Positions 15,719 to 24,304 of a stretch of DNA of 64,000 bases are shown one piece after another. The position numbers and the translations under genes were made by a program. The first letter of the stretch is position 1. Each line of letters begins with the position of its first letter. Under the pieces are notes generated by a model, which had not been told where the DNA came from, ran no database searches, and saw only the letters and a list, made by a program, of their open reading frames with translations. Origin of the DNA: an uncultured Acetatifactor sp. (GTDB taxonomy: Bacteria; Bacillota; Clostridia; Lachnospirales; Lachnospiraceae); the NCBI GenBank assembly GCA_910584375.1, contig CAJUAH010000018.1, forward strand, positions 1 to 64,000. The letters are read 5' to 3'.

Positions 15719-16615
15719 ATGGCGATGGAGATCAACGGACTGCATTACGGCAGCTATGGGCCGCAGGGCGCGGCGGGGAACGGTACTGTGGACGGCGCGA
15801 AAAGGAAAGAACCGGAAAAAGTGCAGGAGACGGCAGGAAATAACAGACCCAGGAATACAGCGGAGTACGCCAGCGAACTGGCAAAACTGGTTCCCAGCGT
15901 GGAGTTTCGTGTGGGGAACGCCTGTGTATCCGATAAAAGTGGCAAGTCGCTGACCGTCAGTTCCAAACTTTTGGAAAAGATGCAAAAGGATCCCGAAAAA
16001 GAGAAAGATATGAAAGACATGATAGAAGGCGTTGAGTCTATGTCGAAACTGGCAGAAAGCATAGCGAAAGCCACTGGCTGGACTATAGTGTATCAGCACA
16101 GTTATATTGATGAAAACGGAAAATATCATTGCAGAATGCAAACCAGAAACGACTTTATGCTGAACATGAGCGACGAGCTCCGGGAGGAGAGGCGGAAAAA
16201 TGCCGAAAAGCTGATCGAGAAGACAAAGGAAAAGGCGGTGGAGAAGAGAGAAGACCTGGAGGAAATGTTGGAGGAGACAAGAGAAGAAAAGGCAGCGGAG
16301 GCGGAAAAGGCAGCGGAAAAGTTGGAGGAAAAGGCGGCAGAGGCGGAAAAGCCAGAGGAAAAGGTGGAGAATAAGGCAGAAGAAAAAAGGGAAGAAAGAG
16401 CGGCGGAAAGGACAACGGAGGAGCCGGCATACAGCAAAGCGGAACAGCTTGTAAGAGATAAAATGGCTGAATCCAAAGACGGAATGCTGTACCTGGATGA
16501 CGCCGATATCCAGACGATTATCGAGGCTGTCCGGGAAGATAAAGCAGAAAACGCAGGCAAAAACAGCACAAAAGGGCAGGCACAGATCGGCGCCAGGCTG
16601 GATATAAAAATCTAG
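15719..16615 (+). CDS. DUF6033-type protein, copy 2 (tandem paralogue)
   Basis: This 298-residue paralogue of the preceding gene is nearly identical over the first 60 residues and the last 45, but diverges in the centre (VGNACVSDKSGKSLTV and HSYIDENGKYHCRMQ). The duplicated unit includes the downstream intergenic hairpin GGCGG-CAGGCTTT-CCGCC, present after both copies (15627 and 16616). The coiled-coil tail again has EEKAAEAEK repeats of different number. Conserved ends and a variable middle suggest tandem duplication followed by divergence or recombination. Confidence 0.75.
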   Translation: MAMEINGLHYGSYGPQGAAGNGTVDGAKRKEPEKVQETAGNNRPRNTAEYASELAKLVPSVEFRVGNACVSDKSGKSLTVSSKLLEKMQKDPEKEKDMKDMIEGVESMSKLAESIAKATGWTIVYQHSYIDENGKYHCRMQTRNDFMLNMSDELREERRKNAEKLIEKTKEKAVEKREDLEEMLEETREEKAAEAEKAAEKLEEKAAEAEKPEEKVENKAEEKREERAAERTTEEPAYSKAEQLVRDKMAESKDGMLYLDDADIQTIIEAVREDKAENAGKNSTKGQAQIGARLDIKI

Positions 16616-16714
16616 GCGGCAGGCTTTCCGCCGTTATGGCGCAGGCGGCGGGATGTGCAAAGGCGGAAACACTGCATATTATAATAAAAACAAGATACAC
16701 AGGGGGAATGCCAT

Positions 16715-17665
16715 ATGAGACGGTGCGTTCCACTGGAACCCGCCGCGGAGGCCGTCTGCGACCAAAGCGCTGTGCCTCCGCTGATCTTTCAGGTGCCGCC
16801 CAGACAGGGCAGAAAAATGTTGGAGGAGGCCCAGGATACACCGGTGTACAAATATCCTGCCGATATATCCTCGGACTGCGTTGACACAGGAAGGTGGGGC
16901 AGTATACCGGTCTATTTTGTCGCGCCAAAAGTTGATAAGATCAAAAATATTCTGTTCTATATTCATGGCGCAGGCTGGGTATTCGGCAGTTTCCACACCC
17001 ATGAGAAACTGGTCAGGGAGCTTTCGGCAAGGACGGATTCGCTGGTCGTATTCCCGGAATACAGCCGCTCGCCGGAGGCGAAATATCCCACGGCAATCGA
17101 ACAGTGTTATTTTATCCTGTCCCATATAGAGGAAATAGTCCGGGAGCGCTTTCCCGGGATATACGGCGCGCCGCTCACGGTGGCGGGCGACAGCGTAGGC
17201 GGGAATATGGCGATCGCCATGATCCTGATGGCGGCGGCGCGGCGGGGGCCGCACATTCAGAAACTTCTGTTATATTACCCGGTGACGAACGCCTGTTTTG
17301 ACACGCCCAGCTACCGTGCGTTCGCGGCGGATTATTATCTGTACCGGGAGGGGATGAAATGGTTCTGGCAGCAATATACGGCCTGCATGGAGGATCGTGA
17401 TCAGATCACCGCGTCCCCTCTCCGGGCGGGCGCAGATTGCTTTAAGTGTTTCCCTCCCACCATGATCATCAACGGCCAGGCGGACGTCCTGCGCAGCGAA
17501 GGGGAGGCTTTCGGCGAAAAGCTGCGTTGCGCGGGCGTGGATGTGACCGCCCTGCGGGTACAGGGGACGATCCATGACTTTGTGATGCTGAACGCGCTGG
17601 ATCAGACCGGCGCCTGCCGCACGGCCATGGACGCGTCCACGGAGTGGCTCAACCGCTCTGCATAA
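16715..17665 (+). CDS. Alpha/beta hydrolase, HSL-type esterase
   Basis: The 316-residue protein shows the hormone-sensitive lipase signature: the oxyanion motif HGAGW (about residue 85), the nucleophile in GDSVGG (about 158-163), an Asp in NGQADVLRSEGE and a His in GTIHDFVML. PEYSRSPEAKYPTAIE is also typical. It is cytoplasmic with no signal peptide and would hydrolyse a small ester or lipid. ATG 16715 lies about 100 bases after the second DUF6033 gene without an obvious terminator, so it may share its transcript. Confidence 0.9.
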   Translation: MRRCVPLEPAAEAVCDQSAVPPLIFQVPPRQGRKMLEEAQDTPVYKYPADISSDCVDTGRWGSIPVYFVAPKVDKIKNILFYIHGAGWVFGSFHTHEKLVRELSARTDSLVVFPEYSRSPEAKYPTAIEQCYFILSHIEEIVRERFPGIYGAPLTVAGDSVGGNMAIAMILMAAARRGPHIQKLLLYYPVTNACFDTPSYRAFAADYYLYREGMKWFWQQYTACMEDRDQITASPLRAGADCFKCFPPTMIINGQADVLRSEGEAFGEKLRCAGVDVTALRVQGTIHDFVMLNALDQTGACRTAMDASTEWLNRSA

Positions 17666-17773
17666 ATCCGGCCCGCCCATGACATGAAAATGTCCTTTTG
17701 TGGCAGATATAAAAACCTGTCTCCGTTTTTGCCGATATATATATAGTATACCCGTATAAGGCAGGTGGCGAAA

Positions 17774-18490
17774 ATGCTCTCGATAGCCGTATGTGATGAT
17801 GAAATCGTGGAATGCTGCGGCATGGCAAAGAAGATCAGGGATATTGCGGAGGAGCTAAACATTCCGTGCATTATCCGTCAGTTTTGCAGCGGCAGGGAAC
17901 TGCTGGAGACGCCGGAAAGTTTTGACATAATCTTTCTGGATATCATCATGCAGGATCTGGACGGGATGAAAACCGCGCGGCTCCTCCGCGAAAGGGCCTC
18001 TGATAAGATCCTTGTCCTGGTGTCTTCCAGCAGGCAGTATGTGTTTGACGCCTATGATGTGGAGGCCTTTCAGTATCTGCTGAAACCCGTGGACAATGGG
18101 AAACTGAAACAAGTACTGCAAAAAGCAGTCCTCAGAACGGAGAGCCATCCCCGGGAGTTTATCCTTGTCAGCAGGGAAAGGCAGAAAAAGAAACTGTTTC
18201 TCGATGACGTCTACTATTTTGAGATACGGGGGAGAACCGCCACCGTCCATGGGGCGGAGGGGATTTTTACCTGGTATGAACAGATCGGGGAGCTGGAGGC
18301 CAAATTGCGGGATAAAGATTTTTTCAGGTGCCATAAAAGCTATCTGGTCAACCTGAAATACGTTGCCGCGTATAACAGGCAGGAGGCAATCCTGGAAAAC
18401 GGGGAGGCCATCGTGATCGCGAAAAGGAGATATGAGGAGTTCTGCCAGGAGGTGCTGCGGGTAATGCGGGAAAACGGAGGGATTCTATGA
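17774..18490 (+). CDS. LytTR-family response regulator (second system)
   Basis: The 238-residue protein has a receiver domain (VCDDE; phospho-acceptor in IIFLDIIMQD at about residue 57; PVDNGKLKQ) and a LytTR domain (YYFEIRGRTATVHG, FFRCHKSYLVNLKYV). ATG 17774 is preferred because GGCAGGTGG lies just upstream; GTG 17765 is in frame. It overlaps the GHKL kinase gene by four bases. Imperfect direct repeats TGTC...GATAT at about 17691 and 17718 upstream could be its own site. Confidence 0.9.
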   Translation: MLSIAVCDDEIVECCGMAKKIRDIAEELNIPCIIRQFCSGRELLETPESFDIIFLDIIMQDLDGMKTARLLRERASDKILVLVSSSRQYVFDAYDVEAFQYLLKPVDNGKLKQVLQKAVLRTESHPREFILVSRERQKKKLFLDDVYYFEIRGRTATVHGAEGIFTWYEQIGELEAKLRDKDFFRCHKSYLVNLKYVAAYNRQEAILENGEAIVIAKRRYEEFCQEVLRVMRENGGIL

Positions 18491-19857
18491 AAGAGCTGGC
18501 GGATTGTCTGGATATTCTGATCATGACGCCCTTCTACCTGGGGTATATATGGGCGGCCTGCAGATTTTGCAGAAGATTTTTGGGGAGATCTCATATGAAG
18601 GGGCTCCCCTTTCTGTTTTTCTTCTTCGGCGGCTGGCTTTTCCTGAGCATTGCGGATAGATATTCCCCGGTTTTCCTTGGAGCGGCGGAGCATGCCCTGT
18701 TTACGGGGCTGGTGCTGCTGTTCTTTGAGGAAATATGGGAGAAAAAGATTCTGGCGGCTGCGGTGTTGATGCTGACCGGGTCTTTGGTGGAGACTTTTTC
18801 CGGATCTCTTATATCCTGTATCGTGCTGACCTTCAAACATACAGTGAGAAAAATTCCCGTTCCCCTTATAGACGGGTGGGAGTCCTCGTTGATTGGCTGC
18901 GCCGGTCTCTGCCTGGCGATATTTGCCATAAACTGGACAGCCGGGCGTTTTTCAACTGTTTTTTGGGGCAAACCGGGAAAATGGTATGCAGTGCTGGCAG
19001 TTCCGTTGCTCGCGGTTATTGTCATGCACGACGCGGCGCTCTGGGGAGCGAGCAATGGCGTCATGGTCAGGAGCGGGGGCGGTATGAGCCTGTATCACGA
19101 CCAGATCTTCAGCCATGTGGGATTTGGCGTTCTGGCGGCTTTATCCATGGCCGCGGCAGGGTTCTATGTGTTTGGTATGAACCGGATCTATCTGGAACAG
19201 GAAAAAAACAGCCGTTATCATTCACAGATTGCGGTCTATAAAATGCTGGCGGAGGAGTACAGGCAGACGGAGGGGCTGCGCCATGACATGAAGAACCATG
19301 TCATCGCCCTGTCGGCGCTGTTTCAGGACAGGGAGTGGGACAAACTGGGGGAATACCTGAAAAATATGGAGGGCATTGCCCTGGCTGCATGCGGGGATGT
19401 GACGGGGAACAAGGCGGTGGACGCCCTGCTGTACCGGAAACGGAAACGGGCGGAAGAAGAAAATATCAGATGGGAATGCGATGTGCAGATCCCCAAAGGA
19501 GATCCTGTCAATGCCTTTGACCTGTGCGTACTGTTTGGGAATATATTGGACAACGCGCTGGAGGCATGCGGAAGGATGCAAAGCAGTCAAAGCCGCTTTA
19601 TCCATATCCGGGCAAAGGCGGTAAAGAAATGCTTTTTAATAGAAGTAAAAAACAGCATGGACAGGACGGAAAAACAGGGGGAGGGGTTTACAGGCCAGGA
19701 AGATACATGGGAGTATGGGGTGGGATTGCGGAACGTTGAGGACGTGGTGCAGAGCTATAACGGGGCAGCGCATATGGATGCGGAGAACGGCGTTTTCACC
19801 ATATCCATACTGATTCCGTTTGCCGACGCCGCATATGACACGAAAACGGTTGTTTGA
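18487..19857 (+). CDS. GHKL-type sensor histidine kinase (second system)
   Basis: The 456-residue protein has about six hydrophobic segments in the first 225 residues. The kinase core has the phospho-acceptor His in GLRHDMKNHVIAL (about residue 263), the N box LFGNILDNALEAC and the G box GVGLRNVEDVV. The start overlaps the preceding regulator stop (ATGA). As in the other two LytTR systems here, no agrBD peptide genes lie beside it. The charged protein gene 93 bases downstream may belong to the unit. Confidence 0.9.
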   Translation: MKELADCLDILIMTPFYLGYIWAACRFCRRFLGRSHMKGLPFLFFFFGGWLFLSIADRYSPVFLGAAEHALFTGLVLLFFEEIWEKKILAAAVLMLTGSLVETFSGSLISCIVLTFKHTVRKIPVPLIDGWESSLIGCAGLCLAIFAINWTAGRFSTVFWGKPGKWYAVLAVPLLAVIVMHDAALWGASNGVMVRSGGGMSLYHDQIFSHVGFGVLAALSMAAAGFYVFGMNRIYLEQEKNSRYHSQIAVYKMLAEEYRQTEGLRHDMKNHVIALSALFQDREWDKLGEYLKNMEGIALAACGDVTGNKAVDALLYRKRKRAEEENIRWECDVQIPKGDPVNAFDLCVLFGNILDNALEACGRMQSSQSRFIHIRAKAVKKCFLIEVKNSMDRTEKQGEGFTGQEDTWEYGVGLRNVEDVVQSYNGAAHMDAENGVFTISILIPFADAAYDTKTVV

Positions 19858-19950
19858 ATCATAAAACTAATCCCGTATATCCATACCGCCGAAAAACCGG
19901 ATGAGAGTTATACAGACTCTTCTATCAACCGGAGAAAAGGAGGCGGCGTT

Positions 19951-20406
19951 ATGAATACAAAGACAATGGAAGGGATCGTGGGTGCGAGGGCGAATATGAA
20001 TCTGCTGCGTACTCCCATGCGCGTCTATAAGGAGGCCAGACGCAAAGGCGATACGGCGACGATGGAGAGGGCCATGGGATATGCCTGCGAATGTTCCGAC
20101 CGGGCGGAGGAATATAAGGAGAAAGCGGACAAGGGGATGGAGGAAGACGCGAAGGAGGCAAGGGAAAAGGAGAAAGCGCAGCGTGAAGAGGCCATCCGGA
20201 AACGCAGGGAAGAGCGGGGGAAAATGGAGGAAAGGATCGAGGAAGACAGCAGTGCCGACGCCGGGGAGAGCGGTACGCGTTCCCCTGAGATCGGTGAGGA
20301 TGAAAAAGTACCGTCTAAAGACGGGGCGCAGGAACCCGTGGGCTATACAAAGGCGGGAGCGCCGATCATGGCAGAGCAGAGCTCCAGTATCTCTGTCTTC
20401 GTATAA
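19951..20406 (+). CDS. Small, highly charged helical protein of unknown function
   Basis: This 151-residue protein has an N-terminal helical segment (MNLLRTPMRVYKEARRKGDTA, ECSDRAEEYKEKADKG) followed by a long Glu/Lys/Arg-rich coiled-coil stretch and an acidic low-complexity tail ending SSSISVFV. There is no signal peptide or membrane segment. ATG 19951 follows AAAGGAGG. Its composition recalls the coiled-coil tails of the DUF6033 proteins 4 kb upstream, so a shared partner or location is possible. No family was recognised with confidence. Confidence 0.6.
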   Translation: MNTKTMEGIVGARANMNLLRTPMRVYKEARRKGDTATMERAMGYACECSDRAEEYKEKADKGMEEDAKEAREKEKAQREEAIRKRREERGKMEERIEEDSSADAGESGTRSPEIGEDEKVPSKDGAQEPVGYTKAGAPIMAEQSSSISVFV

Positions 20407-20424
20407 AAGGCGAAAGTGTGAAAA

Positions 20425-20565
20425 TCAAGGCGTGACCGCAAGGGGTAATTTTTGGACTTGCTGCCCAGCAGTTCCCCGGATGACACATAAATCGGATTTA
20501 AGTGTATGAATGAACTTTCCTTCATCTTCGCCTTCCACATAGTATTGCACGAATTTACTTTTCAT
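20425..20565 (-). pseudogene. Truncated RloB-like (TOPRIM-type) gene remnant
   Basis: The minus-strand frame starts at ATG 20565 and encodes 46 residues beginning MKSKFVQYYVEGEDEGKF, followed by HTLKSDLCVIR. The YVEGEDE pattern resembles the N-terminal acidic motif of RloB/OLD-type TOPRIM proteins. The rest of the protein is absent and an early stop follows. It overlaps the end of another fragment that fits the partner ATPase, so a two-gene defence-like module probably decayed here. Confidence 0.5.
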
Positions 20566-20632
20566 CGTTCCCGCCTCTGCGTTTATAATAATCGGCAATC
20601 TCATAGATAAGGTCTACCATAGGCGCTGTTGA
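20555..20632 (-). pseudogene. C-terminal remnant of an AAA-family ATPase (RloA-like) gene
   Basis: A minus-strand frame ends VDLIYEIADYYKRRGGNDEK and stops at 20555, overlapping the start codon of the RloB-like fragment by a few bases, as in intact operons. Only about 25 residues survive; no ATPase motif is left. Identity rests on this arrangement and is tentative. Confidence 0.4.
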
Positions 20633-20740
20633 AAATAAGTATGCCCAATTTGGGAGGATATTTTATATTACTCTCCTGTTATATTGAGCCTGTACAGATA
20701 ATCTGCTATAATTGCTTTTAGACAGGAGGTTCGCAAATAT

Positions 20741-21367
20741 ATGGAAGAGAAGTTAGCCGGACTGGAGGAGTACAGAAAGATGAACCCCAATCAACTGACG
20801 CAGGAACAGCTTGCGGCGCTGGAGCGGGAACTTGAACGACCCCGCAAGAGAACCGTTTCAGATGAATTGGTGGATTACAGGTTCTGGCGTAGGGGACTTC
20901 CCTCACGGCAGGAACTGTTTGCCACATATCTGAAAAGCATATTGCCGCCCGGGCGGCTACGCATTCTGGAAGTGGGGAGCGGACGGCGGGCCAGGCTGTC
21001 TGTTTTACTGCACGATATGGGGCACGGCGTGACCTGTATGGATCCCAAAGCGGAACCGGTGGATGAAGGGATAGAGGTCAGACGGGAGATCTTTCACTGG
21101 GAGAAGGAGGATCTGGGGAAGTTTGACTACGTGGTGGCGCAGGAGCCCTGTGAGGCGACGGAGCATATAGTACGGGCCTGTAGCCGCCAGAGAGTTCCTT
21201 TCACCGTCGCACTGTGCGGCGTGCCCCACGAACTGATCGGCGGCGGGATGCCGGAGGACGTCTATGCATGGTACGACTGTCTGGAGGAGATCGACCCGGA
21301 GTATACCAGGCTTGAGTACATCCAGATATACCCGGGGATGGACGTGGCGGTGATCCACAGCGTATGA
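20741..21367 (+). CDS. SAM-dependent methyltransferase-like protein
   Basis: The 208-residue protein has a helical N-terminal part and then a Rossmann-type core: motif I LEVGSGRRARLSVLL (about residue 75), an acidic residue closing strand 2 in TCMDPKAEP and FDYVVAQEPCEAT at strand 4. The C-terminal half ends IYPGMDVAVIHSV. It resembles UPF0146-like or small class I methyltransferases, but motif I is degenerate, so it may not be catalytic. ATG 20741 follows CAGGAGG, and a good promoter lies upstream. Confidence 0.6.
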   Translation: MEEKLAGLEEYRKMNPNQLTQEQLAALERELERPRKRTVSDELVDYRFWRRGLPSRQELFATYLKSILPPGRLRILEVGSGRRARLSVLLHDMGHGVTCMDPKAEPVDEGIEVRREIFHWEKEDLGKFDYVVAQEPCEATEHIVRACSRQRVPFTVALCGVPHELIGGGMPEDVYAWYDCLEEIDPEYTRLEYIQIYPGMDVAVIHSV

Positions 21368-21404
21368 GACGCGCGCCCGCGACAGGAGGGATTGGCAGGG
21401 AAGA

Positions 21405-22712
21405 TCAGATCTCCGGCCGGGTCAGCACGGAGATATTGACTGTGAACTCCTGCTTATCGCAGTGCAGTGTGCAACTGCCGCTGTATTTGTCAGCGATGCG
21501 TTTCATGATATCTATGCCGTATCCGTGGTTTCTTTTGTCCCTTTTGGTGGAAGAGACACGGCCGCCCTGGATGGATACTCTGCGGAGCACGGGATTGACG
21601 ATTCGCACGGAGGTGTAATTGGGCGTGGTATGTACCGTGGTGCGGATATAGGCGTTTTGCTGGCGTCGGCAGGCGTCGATGGCGTTGTCGTATGCATTGC
21701 CCAGAAGGCTGCAGATATCCGGAGCTTCCAGAGCGTCAAAGCCGGACAGAACGCCGTTAAAGGAAAAGTCTATACCCAGTTCTTTGCAGATTTTCATCCG
21801 GGACTGCACCACCAGATCGGCCACTTTGTTGCCGGTAAGGATTCCGCTGCCGGAGGGGAGCGTGTCCCTGCTCAGCTGTTCCGCGTATTTTTTTACTTCT
21901 CTGTAATTGCCCTCCTGGCAAAGCGTCCGGATCATAGCCATATGGCTGGTGAGATCGTGCCGCAGGCGCCGTGTCTGCTCTTCCTGTTCCTTCACATCCT
22001 GCAGGGCCTCCAACTGCAACTGCAGATATTCCATCTGGCTCCTGGCCAGCGTCTCCCGGTAGATCCGCATCCGGGAGGAAATCACGCCGTACACAAAAAA
22101 GCCGACGCCCAGCACAAACGCCCCCAGAAAGATCGTCAGAAAGACATAGTGCTCCACAGGCTTTACATGCGCGTTGAACAGAAAAATCACAAGCCCGATG
22201 TCGATAAAGGAGAATAGCGCCAGAGCGATACTGCCCAGGATCTCGCTGGGGCGAAAATGCAGGGTGGTCTGATATTTGCGGAGGATGTGGCCCAAAAAAA
22301 GCAGACCTCCCAGATACAAACCATATGTTATTATATCATACCAGGTATAAGTATAATCGGGAGAGATGGAAATAAGGCTCCTGGGCATGATTGTGTCAAG
22401 CATCAGTTCGGGAGGGACCATCAGGGTATAGAAGATGGCTATGGCAGCCAGAAGGCGCGGCAGATCGGAGAGACGTTTTCTGCTGAACAGCAGAACGGTC
22501 AGCGTCAGCTCTCCCAGCACGATCAGCAGCGGCAGCACATTTCCCGTGACGGCATATTCGGACAATATAGCTCCCAGTATGGGAAGTATGCTGCCCAGGA
22601 ACACGTTTCGGGGACACAGGTTCAAATGGGCTGAACAAATATACTGGGCGGTGAGAATCAGGATCCAATACTCTATCAGATCAATGGCGATTTCTATCGG
22701 CAGATATTTCAT
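21405..22712 (-). CDS. GHKL-type sensor histidine kinase (third system)
   Basis: The 435-residue protein has about six N-terminal membrane helices, a coiled-coil linker, the phospho-acceptor His in RRLRHDLTSHMAMI (about residue 252), the N box SLLGNAYDNAIDACR and the G box GYGIDIMKRIADKY. It overlaps its LytTR regulator, which is transcribed first, by four bases. It converges with the methyltransferase-like gene, whose stop is 37 bases away. The signal is unknown, and no agrBD genes are adjacent. Confidence 0.9.
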   Translation of the reverse strand: MKYLPIEIAIDLIEYWILILTAQYICSAHLNLCPRNVFLGSILPILGAILSEYAVTGNVLPLLIVLGELTLTVLLFSRKRLSDLPRLLAAIAIFYTLMVPPELMLDTIMPRSLISISPDYTYTWYDIITYGLYLGGLLFLGHILRKYQTTLHFRPSEILGSIALALFSFIDIGLVIFLFNAHVKPVEHYVFLTIFLGAFVLGVGFFVYGVISSRMRIYRETLARSQMEYLQLQLEALQDVKEQEEQTRRLRHDLTSHMAMIRTLCQEGNYREVKKYAEQLSRDTLPSGSGILTGNKVADLVVQSRMKICKELGIDFSFNGVLSGFDALEAPDICSLLGNAYDNAIDACRRQQNAYIRTTVHTTPNYTSVRIVNPVLRRVSIQGGRVSSTKRDKRNHGYGIDIMKRIADKYSGSCTLHCDKQEFTVNISVLTRPEI

Positions 22713-23410
22713 ACATGTATTTCTCCTTCAATGTAGGTCTTTAGCGAAAGGCTGAACTCTCTGCTCTTTCTCCGGCTGACAGGCAGGGTTTGTCCGCTGT
22801 CAAGGGTCAGCCGCAGCGTATCGTACTCCCTGACATGGGACAGGTTGACCAGATATTTGCGGTGGATGCGGAAAAAGAACGCTTTCGGCAGCTGCTCCTC
22901 CAGTTCATTCAGACTTTTTCGCAGTCTGATGAGATCATCCCGACAATAGAGAACCGTTTCCTTGTCAGCGGTCTCCAGATACAGGATCTCCGGCACATGC
23001 AGCAGGAGATTGCATTCCGGGGTTCTGAGCAGCAGGGTTTTGGCTGATTCCTCCAGCTTTTTGCGGATATCGGTCATGATAAGGCACAGGTCGTTCTCTG
23101 CCACAGGTTTCAGCAGATATCGGAACGCGTCCACCTCGTATCCCTCGGGAGCGTATTCCAGATAGGCGGTTATAAAGATCAGGATGGCGTATCTGTTCCG
23201 CTCTCTAATCTGGCGGGCCAGCTCCATACCGCTTATGGGAGTCATCAGGATATCCAGAAAAAATACGTCATAGCGCTCCCCGGCGGTTATTTTTTCAAGC
23301 AGCTCCACGGGAGAGCAGAAACACTCTACCGCGCAGTCATGCTGCTGCCACAGATACTGGTATATTTTTCTGACAAATAACTTTTCGTCATCACAGATCG
23401 CGATTCTCAT
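22709..23410 (-). CDS. LytTR-family response regulator (third system)
   Basis: The 233-residue protein has a receiver domain (CDDEKLF; phospho-acceptor in VFFLDILMTP at about residue 56; LLKPVAEND) and a LytTR domain (LYLETADKETVLY, FFRIHRKYLVNLSHVREYD, LPVSRRKSREF). Two 21-base direct repeats spaced 23 bases apart lie 65-110 bases upstream of its start and are a likely autoregulatory site. Confidence 0.9.
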   Translation of the reverse strand: MRIAICDDEKLFVRKIYQYLWQQHDCAVECFCSPVELLEKITAGERYDVFFLDILMTPISGMELARQIRERNRYAILIFITAYLEYAPEGYEVDAFRYLLKPVAENDLCLIMTDIRKKLEESAKTLLLRTPECNLLLHVPEILYLETADKETVLYCRDDLIRLRKSLNELEEQLPKAFFFRIHRKYLVNLSHVREYDTLRLTLDSGQTLPVSRRKSREFSLSLKTYIEGEIHV

Positions 23411-23779
23411 AAGTACTCCATTTCTGTATAAATATCCAAAATCACTCTAGCATACTTCACATGTTCCGTCAAGAAACCTGTTGCCGGACAAAAGCTACAC
23501 CTGTTGCCGGACAAAAGCTCCAAATCGCGGAACAGGACGACATCATGACCGCTCACGACGATTTTTGCGCCGTTCGCGAATTAAAAATATGAATACATGA
23601 CATTTTATGATATAATTGATACAAACTCTATCATAACGGCGAACACGAGACCGGGATCTGGATATCCCGGCCCCAGGGGCCGTTTGATTGGATCATCACC
23701 TTAAAGTCGGATTATGACGCATACGGGGTGAAGAAGGAGCTGCTCGCCAGGGCGGGAGAAATGACAGGAGGAAAAAGAG
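23411..23779. other. Divergent intergenic region: LytTR repeats and a gene-end remnant
   Basis: This stretch separates the minus-strand regulator from the plus-strand immunity-like genes. It contains the direct repeats at 23476-23520 and a plus-strand open frame without a start (23620-23796). A -10-like TATAAT is at 23611-23616. Confidence 0.5.
23476..23520 (-). promoter_or_regulatory. Direct repeats, 23-bp period, upstream of third LytTR regulator
   Basis: ACCTGTTGCCGGACAAAAGC occurs at 23476 and again, identically, at 23499. The inner core GGACAAAA is the same as in the 21-bp repeats at 2250-2284. Perfect 21-base repeats in tandem near a LytTR gene point to an operator. Confidence 0.6.
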
Positions 23780-23796
23780 ATGGACAGAACGTTTGA
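23620..23796 (+). pseudogene. C-terminal remnant of an unidentified gene before the immunity array
   Basis: An open frame of 58 residues without a start codon reads YHNGEHETGIWISRPQG, then PFDWIITLKSDYDAYGVKKE, and runs into the first immunity-like gene. Its KSDYD stretch and the following bases resemble the end of the immunity-like genes. It is probably the 3' end of an older, different copy or of an associated gene. Confidence 0.4.
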
Positions 23797-24211
23797 GGAA
23801 AGACTGGCGGAGATACAGAGCAAAATGATTCTGGCATGTATGGATTACGCCGATAACAGGGCGGAGTGCGTGTATATATACGCGTCCCGCGAGGGCCGCA
23901 GTACCAGCGCCCAGTTTTTCTTTAAGATTAATGGGCAGGTGGTAAAAAAGCATAAGCTGGGAGAGGGCTATGACGTCTCATCGGAACACCAGTCTGTTTG
24001 CCTTGACGCTTTGACCGCGTATATACATGAGGTGGAGGACGTATGTAAGGAGTGCGGAAAGGATATGCCCACAGAGATGAAGATTATATACAATGCTGCA
24101 AACGATAAGACAGACATCACATATAGATACGATCTTGTGTATTCCAACAAAAAGAACAAATCGGATTATGACGTAATGGAAGAATGGTTTGAGAAAATGC
24201 AGAAGGCGTGA
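23780..24211 (+). CDS. YezG/DUF600-like immunity protein, copy 1
   Basis: This 143-residue cytoplasmic protein has the order of YezG-type immunity proteins: an N-terminal helix (FEERLAEIQSKMILACMDYA), strands VYIYASREG and AQFFFKING, a middle helix, then EMKIIYNAANDKTDITYRYD and a C-terminal helix EEWFEKMQKA. Such proteins neutralise polymorphic toxins. No toxin gene is visible in the window. ATG 23780 follows ACAGGAGGAAA. The gene and its leader are duplicated immediately downstream. Confidence 0.6.
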   Translation: MDRTFEERLAEIQSKMILACMDYADNRAECVYIYASREGRSTSAQFFFKINGQVVKKHKLGEGYDVSSEHQSVCLDALTAYIHEVEDVCKECGKDMPTEMKIIYNAANDKTDITYRYDLVYSNKKNKSDYDVMEEWFEKMQKA

Positions 24212-24304
24212 TAGAAACGATTTCCTGTTTGCGGGTGCTGTTTTAGGAAGAGGAGCTAAGGGCGTTGCTCGCCGGGGCGGGAGAAATGACAGGAGGAAAA
24301 AGAG

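Larger units (their letters stand above)
20407..20740. other. Intergenic region with defence-gene remnants and a promoter
   Basis: The left half contains minus-strand fragments of an AAA ATPase/RloB-like pair, annotated separately. The right half has an inverted repeat (GGGAGG...CTCTCC, about 20652-20676) and a promoter for the next gene: TTGAGC at 20684-20689 and TATAAT at 20707-20712, 17 bases apart. Confidence 0.55.
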
